A stretch of DNA of 64,000 nucleotides from JANPPS01 sp964242575 (GTDB lineage: Bacteria > Pseudomonadota > Alphaproteobacteria > Acetobacterales > Acetobacteraceae): assembly GCA_964242575.1 (NCBI GenBank), contig CAXTCN010000007.1, forward strand, positions 40,523-104,522. The letters are read 5' to 3'. Of the stretch, positions 7,425 through 16,580 are shown one piece after another (position 1 is the first letter of the stretch; each line of letters starts with the position of its first letter). A program made the position numbers and the translations under genes. The notes under the pieces were generated by a model, which searched no databases, was not told where the DNA came from, and worked only from the letters and a program-made list of their open reading frames with translations.

Positions 7425-8888
7425 GTGAACAAAGCGCTCGACATCAAAATCACGGACATGAAGGAGCGCTACACCTCCGGCGTCCTCAAGTATCGGCAGA
7501 TGGGCTACTGGGAGCCAGACTACGTCCCCAAGGACACCGACATCCTGGCGGTATTCCGCCTGACACCGCAGGACGGCGTTGACCCGGAAGAAGCCGCCGC
7601 CGCCGTCGCCGGCGAAAGCTCCACCGCGACGTGGACCGTGGTGTGGACCGACCGGCTGACCGACAGCGAGTACTACCGCGCCAAGGCGTACAAGGTGGAG
7701 CCGGTGCCGGGCAACCCGGAGCAGTTCTTCGCCTACATTGCCTATGACCTCGACCTGTTCGAGGAAGGGTCCATTTCCAACCTCACCGCGTCCATTATCG
7801 GCAACGTGTTCGGCTTCAAGCCGCTGAAGGCGTTGCGGCTTGAGGACATGCGCATCCCCGCGCACTACCTCAAGACGTTCCAGGGTCCGGCGACCGGCAT
7901 CGTAGTCGAGCGCGAGCGCATGAACGTCTATGGCCGCCCGTTGCTGGGCGCCACCATGAAGCCGAAGCTCGGGCTGTCCGGCCGCAACTATGGCCGCGTG
8001 GTGTACGAGGCGCTGAAGGGCGGCCTCGACTTCACCAAGGACGACGAGAACATCAACTCGCAGCCGTTCATGCACTGGCGGGACCGCTACCTGTACTGCA
8101 TGGAGGGCGTGAGCAAGGCGCAGGCCGAGACCGGCGAGATCAAGGGCACCTACCTCAACGTCACCGCCGGCACCATGGAGGACATGTACGAACGCGCTGA
8201 GTTCGCCAAGGAGCTTGGCTCCGTCATCGTTATGATCGACCTCGTGATCGGCTACACCGCCATCCAGTCCATGGCCAAGTGGGCGCGCCGCAACGACATG
8301 ATCCTGCACCTGCACCGGGCCGGGCACTCGACCTACACGCGGCAAAAGAACCACGGCGTTTCGTTCCGCGTGATCGCCAAGTGGATGCGCATGGCGGGCG
8401 TCGATCACATCCATGCCGGCACCGTGGTCGGCAAGCTGGAGGGCGACCCGAACGTGGTGCGCGGCATCTATGACACCTGCCGCGAGACCTACGTCCCCGC
8501 CAACCCGATGCACGGCATATTCTTCGACCAACCCTGGGCCAGCCTGAAAAAGATGATGCCGGTCGCGTCGGGCGGCATCCACGCCGGGCAGATGCACCAG
8601 TTGCTGCATTATTTGCAGGACGACGTGGTGTTGCAGTTTGGCGGCGGCACCATCGGCCACCCAATGGGCATCCAGGCCGGCGCCATCGCCAACCGCGTGG
8701 CCTTGGAGTGCATGGTCAAGGCGCGCAACGAGGGCAAGGATATTTGGAACGAGGGGCCGGAAATCCTCACCGCTGCTGCCCGCTGGTGCCAGCCGCTGCG
8801 CGCCGCTTTGGACACCTGGAAGGACGTGACGTTCAATTACGCGTCGACTGACAGCGTCGACGTGCTCCCCACCCCGACCGCGTCCTGA
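7425..8888 (+). CDS. cbbL: RuBisCO large subunit, form IC
   Basis: It fixes CO2 onto ribulose 1,5-bisphosphate, giving two 3-phosphoglycerates. The GTG start at 7425 has AGGGGA at correct spacing and gives 487 residues, the usual form I length; the longer frame from 7305 overlaps cbbR. Active-site features are present: Lys179 in TMKPKLG, and the carbamylated Lys205 with Asp207 and Glu208 in DFTKDDEN. Loop 6 is seen in GTVVGKLEG. The N-terminal MGYW..DYVPKDTD pattern is that of red-type (IC/ID) enzymes, agreeing with the CbbX activase gene downstream. It is the first gene of the operon, followed 13 bases later by cbbS. Confidence 0.98.
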   Translation: MNKALDIKITDMKERYTSGVLKYRQMGYWEPDYVPKDTDILAVFRLTPQDGVDPEEAAAAVAGESSTATWTVVWTDRLTDSEYYRAKAYKVEPVPGNPEQFFAYIAYDLDLFEEGSISNLTASIIGNVFGFKPLKALRLEDMRIPAHYLKTFQGPATGIVVERERMNVYGRPLLGATMKPKLGLSGRNYGRVVYEALKGGLDFTKDDENINSQPFMHWRDRYLYCMEGVSKAQAETGEIKGTYLNVTAGTMEDMYERAEFAKELGSVIVMIDLVIGYTAIQSMAKWARRNDMILHLHRAGHSTYTRQKNHGVSFRVIAKWMRMAGVDHIHAGTVVGKLEGDPNVVRGIYDTCRETYVPANPMHGIFFDQPWASLKKMMPVASGGIHAGQMHQLLHYLQDDVVLQFGGGTIGHPMGIQAGAIANRVALECMVKARNEGKDIWNEGPEILTAAARWCQPLRAALDTWKDVTFNYASTDSVDVLPTPTAS

Positions 8889-8901
8889 AGGAGCCCGCGC
8901 C

Positions 8902-9330
8902 ATGAAAATCACCCAGGGCCAGTTCTCCTTCCTGCCGGACCTTACGGACGAGGAGATCAGCAAGCAGATCGAGTATGCGCTCAACAACGGCTGGTCGCTC
9001 GCAGTCGAGCACACCAACGACCCGCATCCGCGCAACTATTACTGGTCGATGTGGGGCACCCCCATGTTCGACCTGAAGGACCCGGCCGGCGTCATGCTTG
9101 AGGTGAACGCCTGCCGCGAGGCCCATCCGAACCACTACATCAAGGTCCTGGCGTTCGACAGCAACAAGGGTTTCGAGTCGATCCGGATGTTCTTCATGGT
9201 GCAGCGCCCGGCGGTCGAGCCTGGGTTCGAGCTGATCCGTGCCGAGGGACCCGGCCGCCAGATGCGCTACACCCTCCGCAGCTACGCGACTGGGGTGCCG
9301 CCCGAGCAGCGTTACCAGCAAGCGCCATGA
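8902..9330 (+). CDS. cbbS: RuBisCO small subunit
   Basis: The product has 142 residues, typical of red-type small subunits, with the conserved YALNNGWSLAVEHTNDPHPRN start region and a C-terminal extension ending in RSYATGVPPEQRY. Red-type small subunits have such tails, which form a beta-hairpin barrel in the L8S8 core. It is preceded by GGAG and follows cbbL by 13 bases. Its stop overlaps the ATG of the epimerase gene (ATGA), so the two are coupled. Confidence 0.97.
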   Translation: MKITQGQFSFLPDLTDEEISKQIEYALNNGWSLAVEHTNDPHPRNYYWSMWGTPMFDLKDPAGVMLEVNACREAHPNHYIKVLAFDSNKGFESIRMFFMVQRPAVEPGFELIRAEGPGRQMRYTLRSYATGVPPEQRYQQAP

Positions 9331-10025
9331 AAATCGCCCCCAGCATATTGTCGGCCGACTTCGCCCGTCTGGGCGAAGAGGTCCGGCATCTCGAAGCGGC
9401 CGGGGTCGACCTGATCCACTTCGACGTGATGGACAATCATTATGTGCCTAACCTCACCATCGGGCCGCTGATCTGCGAGGCGTTGCGCCCGGTGGCGACG
9501 GTGCCGATTGATGTGCACATCATGGCGTCCCCGGTGGATGAGTTGGCACTAATGTTCGCCCGCGCCGGGGCGGCCATCATCACGGTTCACCCGGAGGCGA
9601 CCCTGCACCTGGACCGGACACTCGCTTTGATCCGTGACCAGGGCTGCCAAGCCGGCGTGGCGCTCAACCCGGGCACGCCGCTCAACTGGCTGGACGACGT
9701 GATGGACCGGCTCGACTTGATCTTAGTAATGTCGGTGAACCCCGGCTTCGGCGGCCAGGCGTTCATCCCGCGTGCGCTGGACAAGATCGCCGCGGTGCGC
9801 AGCCGTATCGACGCGCATGTCCAAAGTGGCGGACAGCCGATTGCCCTGGAGGTGGATGGCGGCGTCAAGGTCAGCAACGTCCGTTCGGTGGCGGACGCCG
9901 GGGCGGACATCTTCGTCGCGGGATCGGCCATTTTCGGAGCGCGGGGCGAGGACGGCGGCTACCGCGACATCATGCAGGCGTTCCGGCAGGAGCTTGCGCC
10001 ACGGCAACAGGAGCGCGCGGCATGA
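9327..10025 (+). CDS. rpe: Ribulose-phosphate 3-epimerase
   Basis: It interconverts ribulose 5-phosphate and xylulose 5-phosphate, regenerating the RuBisCO acceptor. The 232-residue protein has the PSILSADFARLGEEV start, the metal-binding HFDVMDNHYVPN and HIMA motifs, MSVNPGFGGQ, and the phosphate-binding GSAIF near the C-terminus. It overlaps cbbS by four bases at its start and cbbX by four bases at its end. Its place between cbbS and cbbX is unusual, since many operons run cbbL-cbbS-cbbX directly. Confidence 0.96.
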   Translation: MKIAPSILSADFARLGEEVRHLEAAGVDLIHFDVMDNHYVPNLTIGPLICEALRPVATVPIDVHIMASPVDELALMFARAGAAIITVHPEATLHLDRTLALIRDQGCQAGVALNPGTPLNWLDDVMDRLDLILVMSVNPGFGGQAFIPRALDKIAAVRSRIDAHVQSGGQPIALEVDGGVKVSNVRSVADAGADIFVAGSAIFGARGEDGGYRDIMQAFRQELAPRQQERAA

Positions 10026-10915
10026 ACGTCGCCTTTACCGAGGACCGCGTTGATCTGGCGGCGCTGTATGCCGAGACCAACATCGCCGAGACGCTTGGCT
10101 CGTTGGACAATGACCTGATTGGCTTGAAGCCGGTCAAGACGCGCATCCGCGAGGTGGCCGCCCTGTTGCTGGTGGAGGCAGCGCGGCGCGGCATGGGCAT
10201 CCAGGCCGACCCGCCGTCGCTGCACATGAGCTTCACCGGCAACCCTGGCACCGGCAAGACCACCGTGGCCCGTCGCATGGCGGATGTGCTGTATCGGCTC
10301 AAGTATATCCGTCGCAACCATGTGGTCACGGTGTCGCGGGACGACCTCGTGGGCCAGTATATCGGCCACACCGCGCCCAAGACCAAGGAAATTCTTAAGA
10401 AAGCGATGGGCGGCGTGCTGTTCATCGATGAGGCTTACTATCTCTACCGCCCGGAGAACGAGCGCGACTACGGCCAGGAGGCGATTGAAATCCTGCTGCA
10501 GATGATGGAGGACAATCGCGATGACCTCGTGGTGATCCTCGCCGGCTACAAGGACCGTATGGACACGTTCTTCCGCAGCAACCCCGGCATGGCGTCGCGC
10601 ATCGCCCATCATATCGACTTCCCGGACTACCAGGCGGACGAGCTGTTCTCCATTGCCGAGATCATGGCGCACGGCATGCACTACCGGTTCGACGCCAGCG
10701 GCGAGGCGGCGTTGCGCGAATACATCACGCTCCGTATGCAGCAGCCGCGGTTCTCCAACGCGCGCTCCATCCGCAACGGCCTCGACCGCGCCCGGCTGCG
10801 CATGGCCAACCGGCTATTCGCCGAACGCGAGCGGCCACTGACGCGCGTCGAGCTTGAAACCATCACAGCCGACGACATCAGGGCCAGCCGGGTCTTTACC
10901 GAACAACACGGCTGA
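10022..10915 (+). CDS. cbbX: Red-type RuBisCO activase CbbX
   Basis: This AAA+ ATPase pulls the C-terminal tail of the large subunit to release inhibitory sugar phosphates from RuBisCO. The 297-residue protein has Walker A GNPGTGKTT at residues 73-81, Walker B GVLFIDEAYYL at about 131-141 and a sensor/arginine-finger region after residue 160. It overlaps rpe by four bases and is followed by cbbF after 22 bases. The tail of the large subunit needed by CbbX is present in CbbL. Confidence 0.97.
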   Translation: MNVAFTEDRVDLAALYAETNIAETLGSLDNDLIGLKPVKTRIREVAALLLVEAARRGMGIQADPPSLHMSFTGNPGTGKTTVARRMADVLYRLKYIRRNHVVTVSRDDLVGQYIGHTAPKTKEILKKAMGGVLFIDEAYYLYRPENERDYGQEAIEILLQMMEDNRDDLVVILAGYKDRMDTFFRSNPGMASRIAHHIDFPDYQADELFSIAEIMAHGMHYRFDASGEAALREYITLRMQQPRFSNARSIRNGLDRARLRMANRLFAERERPLTRVELETITADDIRASRVFTEQHG

Positions 10916-10937
10916 ATGCCGGCCAGGGAGGCTAACA

Positions 10938-12014
10938 TTGCCGTACCGCCGTACGACGTTGGCGAAGTTCATCATCGAGGACCAGCGCCGGACCGCCAAT
11001 CCGCAGCCGGACCTCACGTCGCTGCTGAACGACGTCCAGACCGCTTGCAAGCTGATCGCCGTGGCCGCGTCACGTGGGGCGCTGGAGGCGGCCGATGCAA
11101 GCTCCACGCGCACCAACTCGGCGGGCGACCAACAGAAACCCCTCGATGTGGTCGCGGACCGGATCATGGTCGCCACGTGCGAGTGGGGCGGGCAGCTCGC
11201 AGGCATGGTGTCCGAGGAGATGGACGAGCCGTACCAAATCCCGGCGCTGTACCCGCGTGGACGCTACCTGTTGGTGTTCGACCCGCTGGACGGGTCCTCC
11301 AACATCGACGTGAACGTGCCGGTCGGCACGATCTTCTCCGTGCTGCGCTGCCCGCCCGGCGTGGAGCAGCCGACCACGGCGGACTTCCTGCAGCCCGGCA
11401 CCGCCCAGGTCGCGGCCGGCTACGCCATCTATGGCCCGGTCGCCATGATGGTCATCACCCTTGGCGCCGGAGTGCATGGCTTTACGCTGGACCGCGAGAT
11501 CGGCGCATTCACCCTCACCCACCCCGACATGAGCATCCCGCCAGCCACGCGGGAGTTCGCCGTCAACGCGTCGAACCAGCGGTTTTGGGACCCACCGGTA
11601 CGCCGCTACGTCGAGGAGTGCATCGAGGGCGCCGCCGGGCCGCGCGGCGTCGATTTCAACATGCGCTGGATCGCGTCGATGGTGGCGGAGGTGCACCGTA
11701 TCCTAGTGCGCGGCGGCCTGTTCATGTATCCGCGCGACAGCAAGGACGCTGGAAAGCCCGGCCGCCTGCGCCTGATGTATGAGGCGAACCCGATGGCGAT
11801 GATCGTGGAACAGGCCGGCGGCGCCGCGTCCACCGGGCGCGAACGCTTGCTGGAGGTGCAGCCGACCGCGATCCACCAGCGCGTCCCGGTCATTCTAGGT
11901 TCGCGGGACGAGGTGGAACGGCTGGTGCGCTACCATGCCGAGCATGACTCCGGCGAGGAGACCACATTCGCCACGCCGCTGTTCAACGCGCGCAGCCTGT
12001 TCCGCACCGCCTGA
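10938..12014 (+). CDS. cbbF: Fructose-1,6-bisphosphatase, class I
   Basis: It dephosphorylates fructose 1,6-bisphosphate (and often sedoheptulose 1,7-bisphosphate) in the regenerative phase. I choose the TTG at 10938 because AGGGAGG lies six bases upstream and the product (358 residues, MPYRRTTLAKFIIEDQRR) matches the family; the longer frame overlaps cbbX. Metal-binding LVFDPLDGSSNID and the upstream SEEMDEPY motif are present. The C-terminal NPMAMIVEQAGGAAS is the usual substrate-binding end. It is followed by prk after 13 bases. Confidence 0.95.
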   Translation: MPYRRTTLAKFIIEDQRRTANPQPDLTSLLNDVQTACKLIAVAASRGALEAADASSTRTNSAGDQQKPLDVVADRIMVATCEWGGQLAGMVSEEMDEPYQIPALYPRGRYLLVFDPLDGSSNIDVNVPVGTIFSVLRCPPGVEQPTTADFLQPGTAQVAAGYAIYGPVAMMVITLGAGVHGFTLDREIGAFTLTHPDMSIPPATREFAVNASNQRFWDPPVRRYVEECIEGAAGPRGVDFNMRWIASMVAEVHRILVRGGLFMYPRDSKDAGKPGRLRLMYEANPMAMIVEQAGGAASTGRERLLEVQPTAIHQRVPVILGSRDEVERLVRYHAEHDSGEETTFATPLFNARSLFRTA

Positions 12015-12027
12015 CCAAGGACCACCG

Positions 12028-12903
12028 ATGTCGATCAAGCATCCGGTCATCGCGATCACCGGCTCGTCCGGCGCGGGCACCACGACCGTCACCACCACGT
12101 TCGAGCAGATTTTCCGCCGCGAGGGCGTGCGCGCCGCCATCATCGAGGGTGACAGCTTCCACCGGTATGACCGCAAGGAAATGCGCAAGCTGATCGAGGA
12201 GGCCAACGCGAGTGGGCAAAACCACGTCAGCCACTTCGGCCCTGAGGCCAACCTGTTTGCGGAGCTGGAGGCGTTGTTCCGCACTTACGGCGACATCGGG
12301 TCCGGCAAGGCGCGCAAGTACCTGCACAACGACGACGAGGCCGCGCCATACAACCAGCCGCCCGGCACGTTCACCCCTTGGGACGACCTGCCCGGCGACA
12401 CCGACCTGCTGTTCTACGAGGGCCTGCACGGCGGCGTGGTGCACGGCAACATCAATATCGCCAAGCACGCCGACCTGCTGATCGGTGTCGTGCCGATCAT
12501 AAATGTCGAGTGGATACAAAAACTGCACCGCGACAAGAAGACACGCGGCTACTCGCACGAGGCGGTCGTTGACACCATCCTCCGCCGGATGCCGGACTAC
12601 GTGAACTATATTTGCCCGCAGTTCTCGGAAACGCACGTGAACTTCCAGCGCGTGCCAACGGTGGACACCAGCAACCCGTTCATCGCCCGCGACGTGCCCA
12701 GCGCCGACGAGAGCATGCTGGTGATCCGTTTCCGCAACCCGAAGGGCATCGACATGCCCTATTTGCTGTCGATGCTGGCGGACAGTTTCATGTCCCGCGC
12801 CAACACAATCGTTTGCCCCGGCAGCAAGATGCCGCTGGCGATGCAGCTCATTTTCACCCCGATGATCCTGCAACTCCTGGACCGCAAGAAGCGCGCTCTC
12901 TGA
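12028..12903 (+). CDS. cbbP: Phosphoribulokinase
   Basis: It phosphorylates ribulose 5-phosphate with ATP to give RuBP. The product is 291 residues from ATG 12028, the size of the proteobacterial octameric class. The P-loop is AITGSSGAGTTTV near residues 9-21, with GDSFHRYDR following, and the substrate region FYEGLHGGVV is around residue 130. The long open frame upstream of 12028 overlaps cbbF and is not used. Confidence 0.97.
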   Translation: MSIKHPVIAITGSSGAGTTTVTTTFEQIFRREGVRAAIIEGDSFHRYDRKEMRKLIEEANASGQNHVSHFGPEANLFAELEALFRTYGDIGSGKARKYLHNDDEAAPYNQPPGTFTPWDDLPGDTDLLFYEGLHGGVVHGNINIAKHADLLIGVVPIINVEWIQKLHRDKKTRGYSHEAVVDTILRRMPDYVNYICPQFSETHVNFQRVPTVDTSNPFIARDVPSADESMLVIRFRNPKGIDMPYLLSMLADSFMSRANTIVCPGSKMPLAMQLIFTPMILQLLDRKKRAL

Positions 12904-12916
12904 TAAGGACCGACCT

Positions 12917-13981
12917 ATGGCACTCGTCTCGATGCGGCAGTTGCTGGACCACGCGGCGGAGCATGGCTACGGCATCCCAGCCTTCAACGTGAACAACATG
13001 GAACAGGTCCAGGCAATCATGCAGGCCGCGCATGATTGCGACAGCCCGGTGATCCTGCAGGGTTCCGCTGGCGCGCGGAAGTATGCCGGGGAGCCGTTCC
13101 TGCGCCACCTGTTGGAAGCCGCGGTCGAGACCTGGCCGCACATCCCGGTGGTGATGCACCAGGACCATGGCGGCAGCCCAGCGGTGTGCCAGCGCTCCAT
13201 CCGCTCCGGGTTCACTAGCGTCATGATGGACGGCAGCCTGCGCGAGGACATGAAGACCCCAGCGCCGTACGACTACAACGTCGACACCACGCGCCGGGTG
13301 GTGGAGATGGCGCACGCGGTCGGCGTGTCGGTCGAAGGGGAGCTGGGCGTGCTCGGCTCGTTGGAAACAGGAGAGGCCGGCGAGGAAGATGGCTCCGGCG
13401 CCGAGGGCAAGCTGTCGCACGACCAGTTGCTGACCGACCCGGAACAGGCGGCCGACTTCGTGCGGGAAACCGGCGTGGACGCGCTCGCCATCGCCATCGG
13501 CACCAGCCATGGGGCCTACAAGTTCTCGCGCAAGCCGACCGGGGATATCCTGGCAATCGACCGCATCCGCGCCATCCATGCGCGCATTCCGGGCACGCAC
13601 CTGGTGATGCACGGCTCGTCCTCGGTGCCGCAGGAGTGGCTGGACGTGATCCGCCAGCACGGCGGGCAGATCAAGGAGACCTACGGCGTGCCGGTCGAGG
13701 AAATCCAGGAGGGCATCCGGCACGGCGTGCGCAAGGTCAACATCGACACCGACGTGCGGCTGGCGATGACCGGGGCAATGCGCAAGCTGATGGCGGAGAA
13801 GCCGGAGGAGTTCGATCCGCGCAAGTTCTTTGCCGCCGCGGTGGCAGCGGTCCGCACGCTATGCCTGGCCCGGTTCGAGGCATTCGGCTGCGCGGGGCAA
13901 GCCAGTAGAATAAAGCCGGTGCCGCTTGACCGCATGTCCGAGCTGTATGCCAAGGGCGAGCTCAACCCAGTCGTGCACTGA
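12917..13981 (+). CDS. cbbA: Fructose-bisphosphate aldolase, class II, Calvin-cycle type
   Basis: It condenses glyceraldehyde 3-phosphate with DHAP (and erythrose 4-phosphate with DHAP). The 354-residue protein has zinc ligands in VVMHQDHGG and VEGELGVLGS, the DALAIAIGTSHGAYK motif, and VKVNIDTD-like KVNIDTDVRLAM near the C-terminus. This is the last plus-strand gene of the operon. Its 3' end overlaps by 20 bases the 3' end of a convergent kinase gene. Transketolase and GAPDH genes are not in the cluster. Confidence 0.96.
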   Translation: MALVSMRQLLDHAAEHGYGIPAFNVNNMEQVQAIMQAAHDCDSPVILQGSAGARKYAGEPFLRHLLEAAVETWPHIPVVMHQDHGGSPAVCQRSIRSGFTSVMMDGSLREDMKTPAPYDYNVDTTRRVVEMAHAVGVSVEGELGVLGSLETGEAGEEDGSGAEGKLSHDQLLTDPEQAADFVRETGVDALAIAIGTSHGAYKFSRKPTGDILAIDRIRAIHARIPGTHLVMHGSSSVPQEWLDVIRQHGGQIKETYGVPVEEIQEGIRHGVRKVNIDTDVRLAMTGAMRKLMAEKPEEFDPRKFFAAAVAAVRTLCLARFEAFGCAGQASRIKPVPLDRMSELYAKGELNPVVH

Positions 13982-15113
13982 GCGCGCGCCGGGCCAAGAT
14001 GGCGGCGCCCTGCGCGGCGCTGGACGCAACGCTCAGCACCGGGACGCCCAGGATGCGCGCGCGCATCGCGGTCCAGGCCGGGTTCGCGCTGCCGCCGCCG
14101 AGCGACAGCACCCGAGTGGGCGGTGGTGCGCCCAACTCCTGCAAGCGCCGGTATCCCAGCGCCTCGATCCGGGCGATGCCTTCCAGCAGCCCATGCAGGA
14201 ATCGCGCATCATCAGCCGGGCGAGGCAGCATCCGCGGCATCAAGGCCGGGTCATTGTGCGGAAAGCGTTCGCCGGGGCGCGGCAGTGGGTAGTACTCGAG
14301 GCCGCTGTCGTGCATGGGGTCGATCCGGTGCGACAGCTCGGCGATCCGGTTCGGCGCGAAGAACTGCGCCAGCACTGCGCCTCCGCTGTTGCTAGCCCCA
14401 CCGGCGAGCCAGCGTCCCAGCAGGCGGTGGCTGTACACCCCGTACTGCGGCGCAAACACTGGCTGGCCGGACAGCAGCTTCAGCGTGAGCGTTGAGCCCA
14501 GCGCGGTGACGGCATCGCCGGGCTGGTCAGCGCCGGTGGACAGGAACGACGCGCAGCCATCCGTCGTCCCCACTGCCACGACCGTGCCAGGCACCAAGCC
14601 GAACCGGCTGGCAACAGACAGCGTGACCAGGCCTAGCGCGGTCCCGGGTTCCAGCACGCGCGGCAACCGCTCGGAGGGCGTGATCCAGGCACGGCGAAGC
14701 GGGTCGTAGCCGGTTTTCAACGCGTTGTTCTCGTCCGTTGCGTCAAAACGGCCGCAGAGCTGGCCAGCGATCCAGTCCGCCTCGTGCAAAACGCGAAACA
14801 GTCCCGGGGTGCCCAGCAAGCCTATGGCCCGCACATGCGCGGGCACCGGGTCGTTGTAAAGCTGCAGCGGACCCAACGCGCTGCCGTCCGAAGCAACGGG
14901 CAACAGCGTGCCGGAGGTGCCGTCCACCGCCACCGCCTCGACCCCGGACAGGTCCGTGCGTTCCAGCACGCCCGCCACGGCCGCCCAAAGTGCGGCAGGG
15001 TCACTCCGTTGCAGGGCAGCGAGGGACGCCTCACCGGTCGCCGTCGGACGCGTGTCGTCCAGGACGGCAGCGCGTACGCCCGAGGTGCCGAGGTCTATTC
15101 CAAGCGTTCGCAC
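13962..15113 (-). CDS. FGGY-family sugar kinase, D-ribulokinase-like
   Basis: The 383-residue protein has the FGGY phosphate-binding start GIDLGTSGVRAAVLDD, a second domain motif VGTTDGCASFLSTGA and the C-terminal LSLGGGSANPAW. It is much shorter than xylulokinases (about 490 residues) and has the VDGTSGTLLPV and LYNDP segments seen in the cyanobacterial and plant short FGGY kinases reported to phosphorylate D-ribulose. That would give ribulose 5-phosphate, directly before phosphoribulokinase. The gene is convergent with cbbA and lies 18 bases upstream of the phosphatase gene on the same strand order. Substrate is inference; xylulose is the main alternative. Confidence 0.7.
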   Translation of the reverse strand: MRTLGIDLGTSGVRAAVLDDTRPTATGEASLAALQRSDPAALWAAVAGVLERTDLSGVEAVAVDGTSGTLLPVASDGSALGPLQLYNDPVPAHVRAIGLLGTPGLFRVLHEADWIAGQLCGRFDATDENNALKTGYDPLRRAWITPSERLPRVLEPGTALGLVTLSVASRFGLVPGTVVAVGTTDGCASFLSTGADQPGDAVTALGSTLTLKLLSGQPVFAPQYGVYSHRLLGRWLAGGASNSGGAVLAQFFAPNRIAELSHRIDPMHDSGLEYYPLPRPGERFPHNDPALMPRMLPRPADDARFLHGLLEGIARIEALGYRRLQELGAPPPTRVLSLGGGSANPAWTAMRARILGVPVLSVASSAAQGAAILARRALSARLG

Positions 15114-15131
15114 GCGGGCCGTGGCCCGGCG

Positions 15132-15800
15132 CTACGCGCCAGCCCGCACAGGTTGAGCCAATAGTGCTTCGCACATCCCGGGCAAGTCCGCGAAACCCTG
15201 GGCGACCGGGTTGCCAGCGGCCATGCTGAGCGGGCCATAGCCCCAGGCGGCGAAAATGCACGGGATGCCAGCGCCAGCGGCGGCGTGCACGTCGTTCTCG
15301 TGGTCGCCCACCATCACGGCGGCGTCCCGCGTCCCTCCGGCGGCGGCCAGGGTGGACAGCAGATGCGCCGGGTCGGGCTTGCGGGTCGGGAAGCTGTCGC
15401 CGCCGCCAATTGCCGCGAGCCACGGCGTAAGCTCCAGGGCGTCCAGCAGCGCGCGGGCAGCAGCCTCGGGCTTGTTGGTGCAGACGGCGAAGCGCCAACC
15501 CTCCGCCGCCATCGCCTGCAAGGCATCGACTGCGCCAGGAAACGGCCGGGTCTCTATGGCGGCATGGGCGGTGTAGTCCACCAGGAACTCGTCCAGCGCC
15601 GCCTGGTTGAACGCGGCGTCCCGGGCCGCAAACGCCTTCTCCAACAGCACGCGCGCACCGTTGCCCACCAGCCGCGTCACCTCCCCCCGGTCCGCCAGCG
15701 GCAGCCTGCGCGGGCGCAGCGTGTTGTTCAATGCCGTGGTAAGGTCATTCACGGAGTCCACCAGCGTTCCGTCCAGGTCGAGGATCAGTGTCCGTTGCAT
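15132..15800 (-). CDS. cbbZ: Phosphoglycolate phosphatase
   Basis: It removes phosphate from 2-phosphoglycolate made by RuBisCO oxygenation. This HAD hydrolase has motif I LDLDGTLVDS, the cap region RLVGNGARVLLEKAF typical of Gph/CbbZ, motif II VCTNK, and motif IV VMVGDHENDVHAAAGAGI. ATG 15800 gives 222 residues; a TTG at 15812 would add four. It is co-directional with the downstream FGGY kinase and divergent from cbbY, with only 26 bases between start codons, so their promoters overlap. Confidence 0.9.
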   Translation of the reverse strand: MQRTLILDLDGTLVDSVNDLTTALNNTLRPRRLPLADRGEVTRLVGNGARVLLEKAFAARDAAFNQAALDEFLVDYTAHAAIETRPFPGAVDALQAMAAEGWRFAVCTNKPEAAARALLDALELTPWLAAIGGGDSFPTRKPDPAHLLSTLAAAGGTRDAAVMVGDHENDVHAAAGAGIPCIFAAWGYGPLSMAAGNPVAQGFADLPGMCEALLAQPVRAGA

Positions 15801-15826
15801 GCCCGCATCCAACTATTGAGGTCCGA

Positions 15827-16573
15827 ATGAGCCTTGCAGCCCTGGTGTTCGATGTCGATGGCACGCTCGCGGAAACCGAGGAGCTGCACCGGCGCGCCTT
15901 CAACGAGGCCTTCGCCGCCGCTGGGCTGGAGTGGCACTGGGACACGGCGCTGTATGCCCGGCTGCTGGACGTGACCGGCGGCAAGGAGCGGATCGCGCAT
16001 TGGGTTACGGCCCATGGCGGCCAGCCCGCGCTGGACGCCGGCGCCATCCAACGCCTGCACGCGGACAAGACGGCGCGTTACACGGCGCTGGTCGCGGATG
16101 GCGCCGTGGCGCTGCGCCCGGGCGTGCAGCGGCTGCTGGACGAGGCATGGTCGGCCGGGTTGCCCGTGGCCATCGCGACCACGACCAGCTTGCCGAACGT
16201 GGAGGCGCTGCTGGGCGCGGCGCTCGGCCCAAGCGCGCTGTCCCGCTTCGCCGTGATTGGCGCCGGCGACGTCGTGCCCGCAAAGAAGCCTGCGCCCGAC
16301 ATCTACCAGTGGGTGCTTGCCCGCTTGGCCCTGCCGCCGGAGCGCTGCATCGCGTTCGAGGACACGGTCAACGGCCTCCGTTCCGCCACTGACGCCGGCA
16401 TCCCCACGGTGGTCACCACGAGCCTATACGGCGGCGAGCAGGGTTTCGACGACGCGCTGGCGGTGGTGGACCATCTTGGCGATGCTGGGTTGCCGTGCCG
16501 GGTGCTGCGCGGCCCGGCACTGCCTCAGCCAATGGTGGACCTGGACGGCCTCCGCGGCTGGCTCAACTCTTAA
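15827..16573 (+). CDS. cbbY: CbbY, xylulose-1,5-bisphosphate phosphatase
   Basis: CbbY hydrolyses xylulose 1,5-bisphosphate, a misfire product that inhibits RuBisCO. The 248-residue HAD protein starts at ATG 15827 with GAGG six bases upstream. Motif I is VFDVDGTLAETEELHR, followed by the CbbY-type cap with LLDVTGGKERI. Motif II is IATTTS and motif III/IV ...PAPDIYQWVL and AFEDTVNGLRSA. It completes the repair part of the cluster with cbbX and cbbZ. Confidence 0.93.
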   Translation: MSLAALVFDVDGTLAETEELHRRAFNEAFAAAGLEWHWDTALYARLLDVTGGKERIAHWVTAHGGQPALDAGAIQRLHADKTARYTALVADGAVALRPGVQRLLDEAWSAGLPVAIATTTSLPNVEALLGAALGPSALSRFAVIGAGDVVPAKKPAPDIYQWVLARLALPPERCIAFEDTVNGLRSATDAGIPTVVTTSLYGGEQGFDDALAVVDHLGDAGLPCRVLRGPALPQPMVDLDGLRGWLNS

Positions 16574-16580
16574 GCAGCGC

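Noticed and set aside
7299..9035. 578-codon minus-strand frame opposite cbbL
   Set aside because: It lies fully over cbbL and cbbS, which have clear family motifs, and its translation is low complexity; it is an artefact of GC-rich codons.
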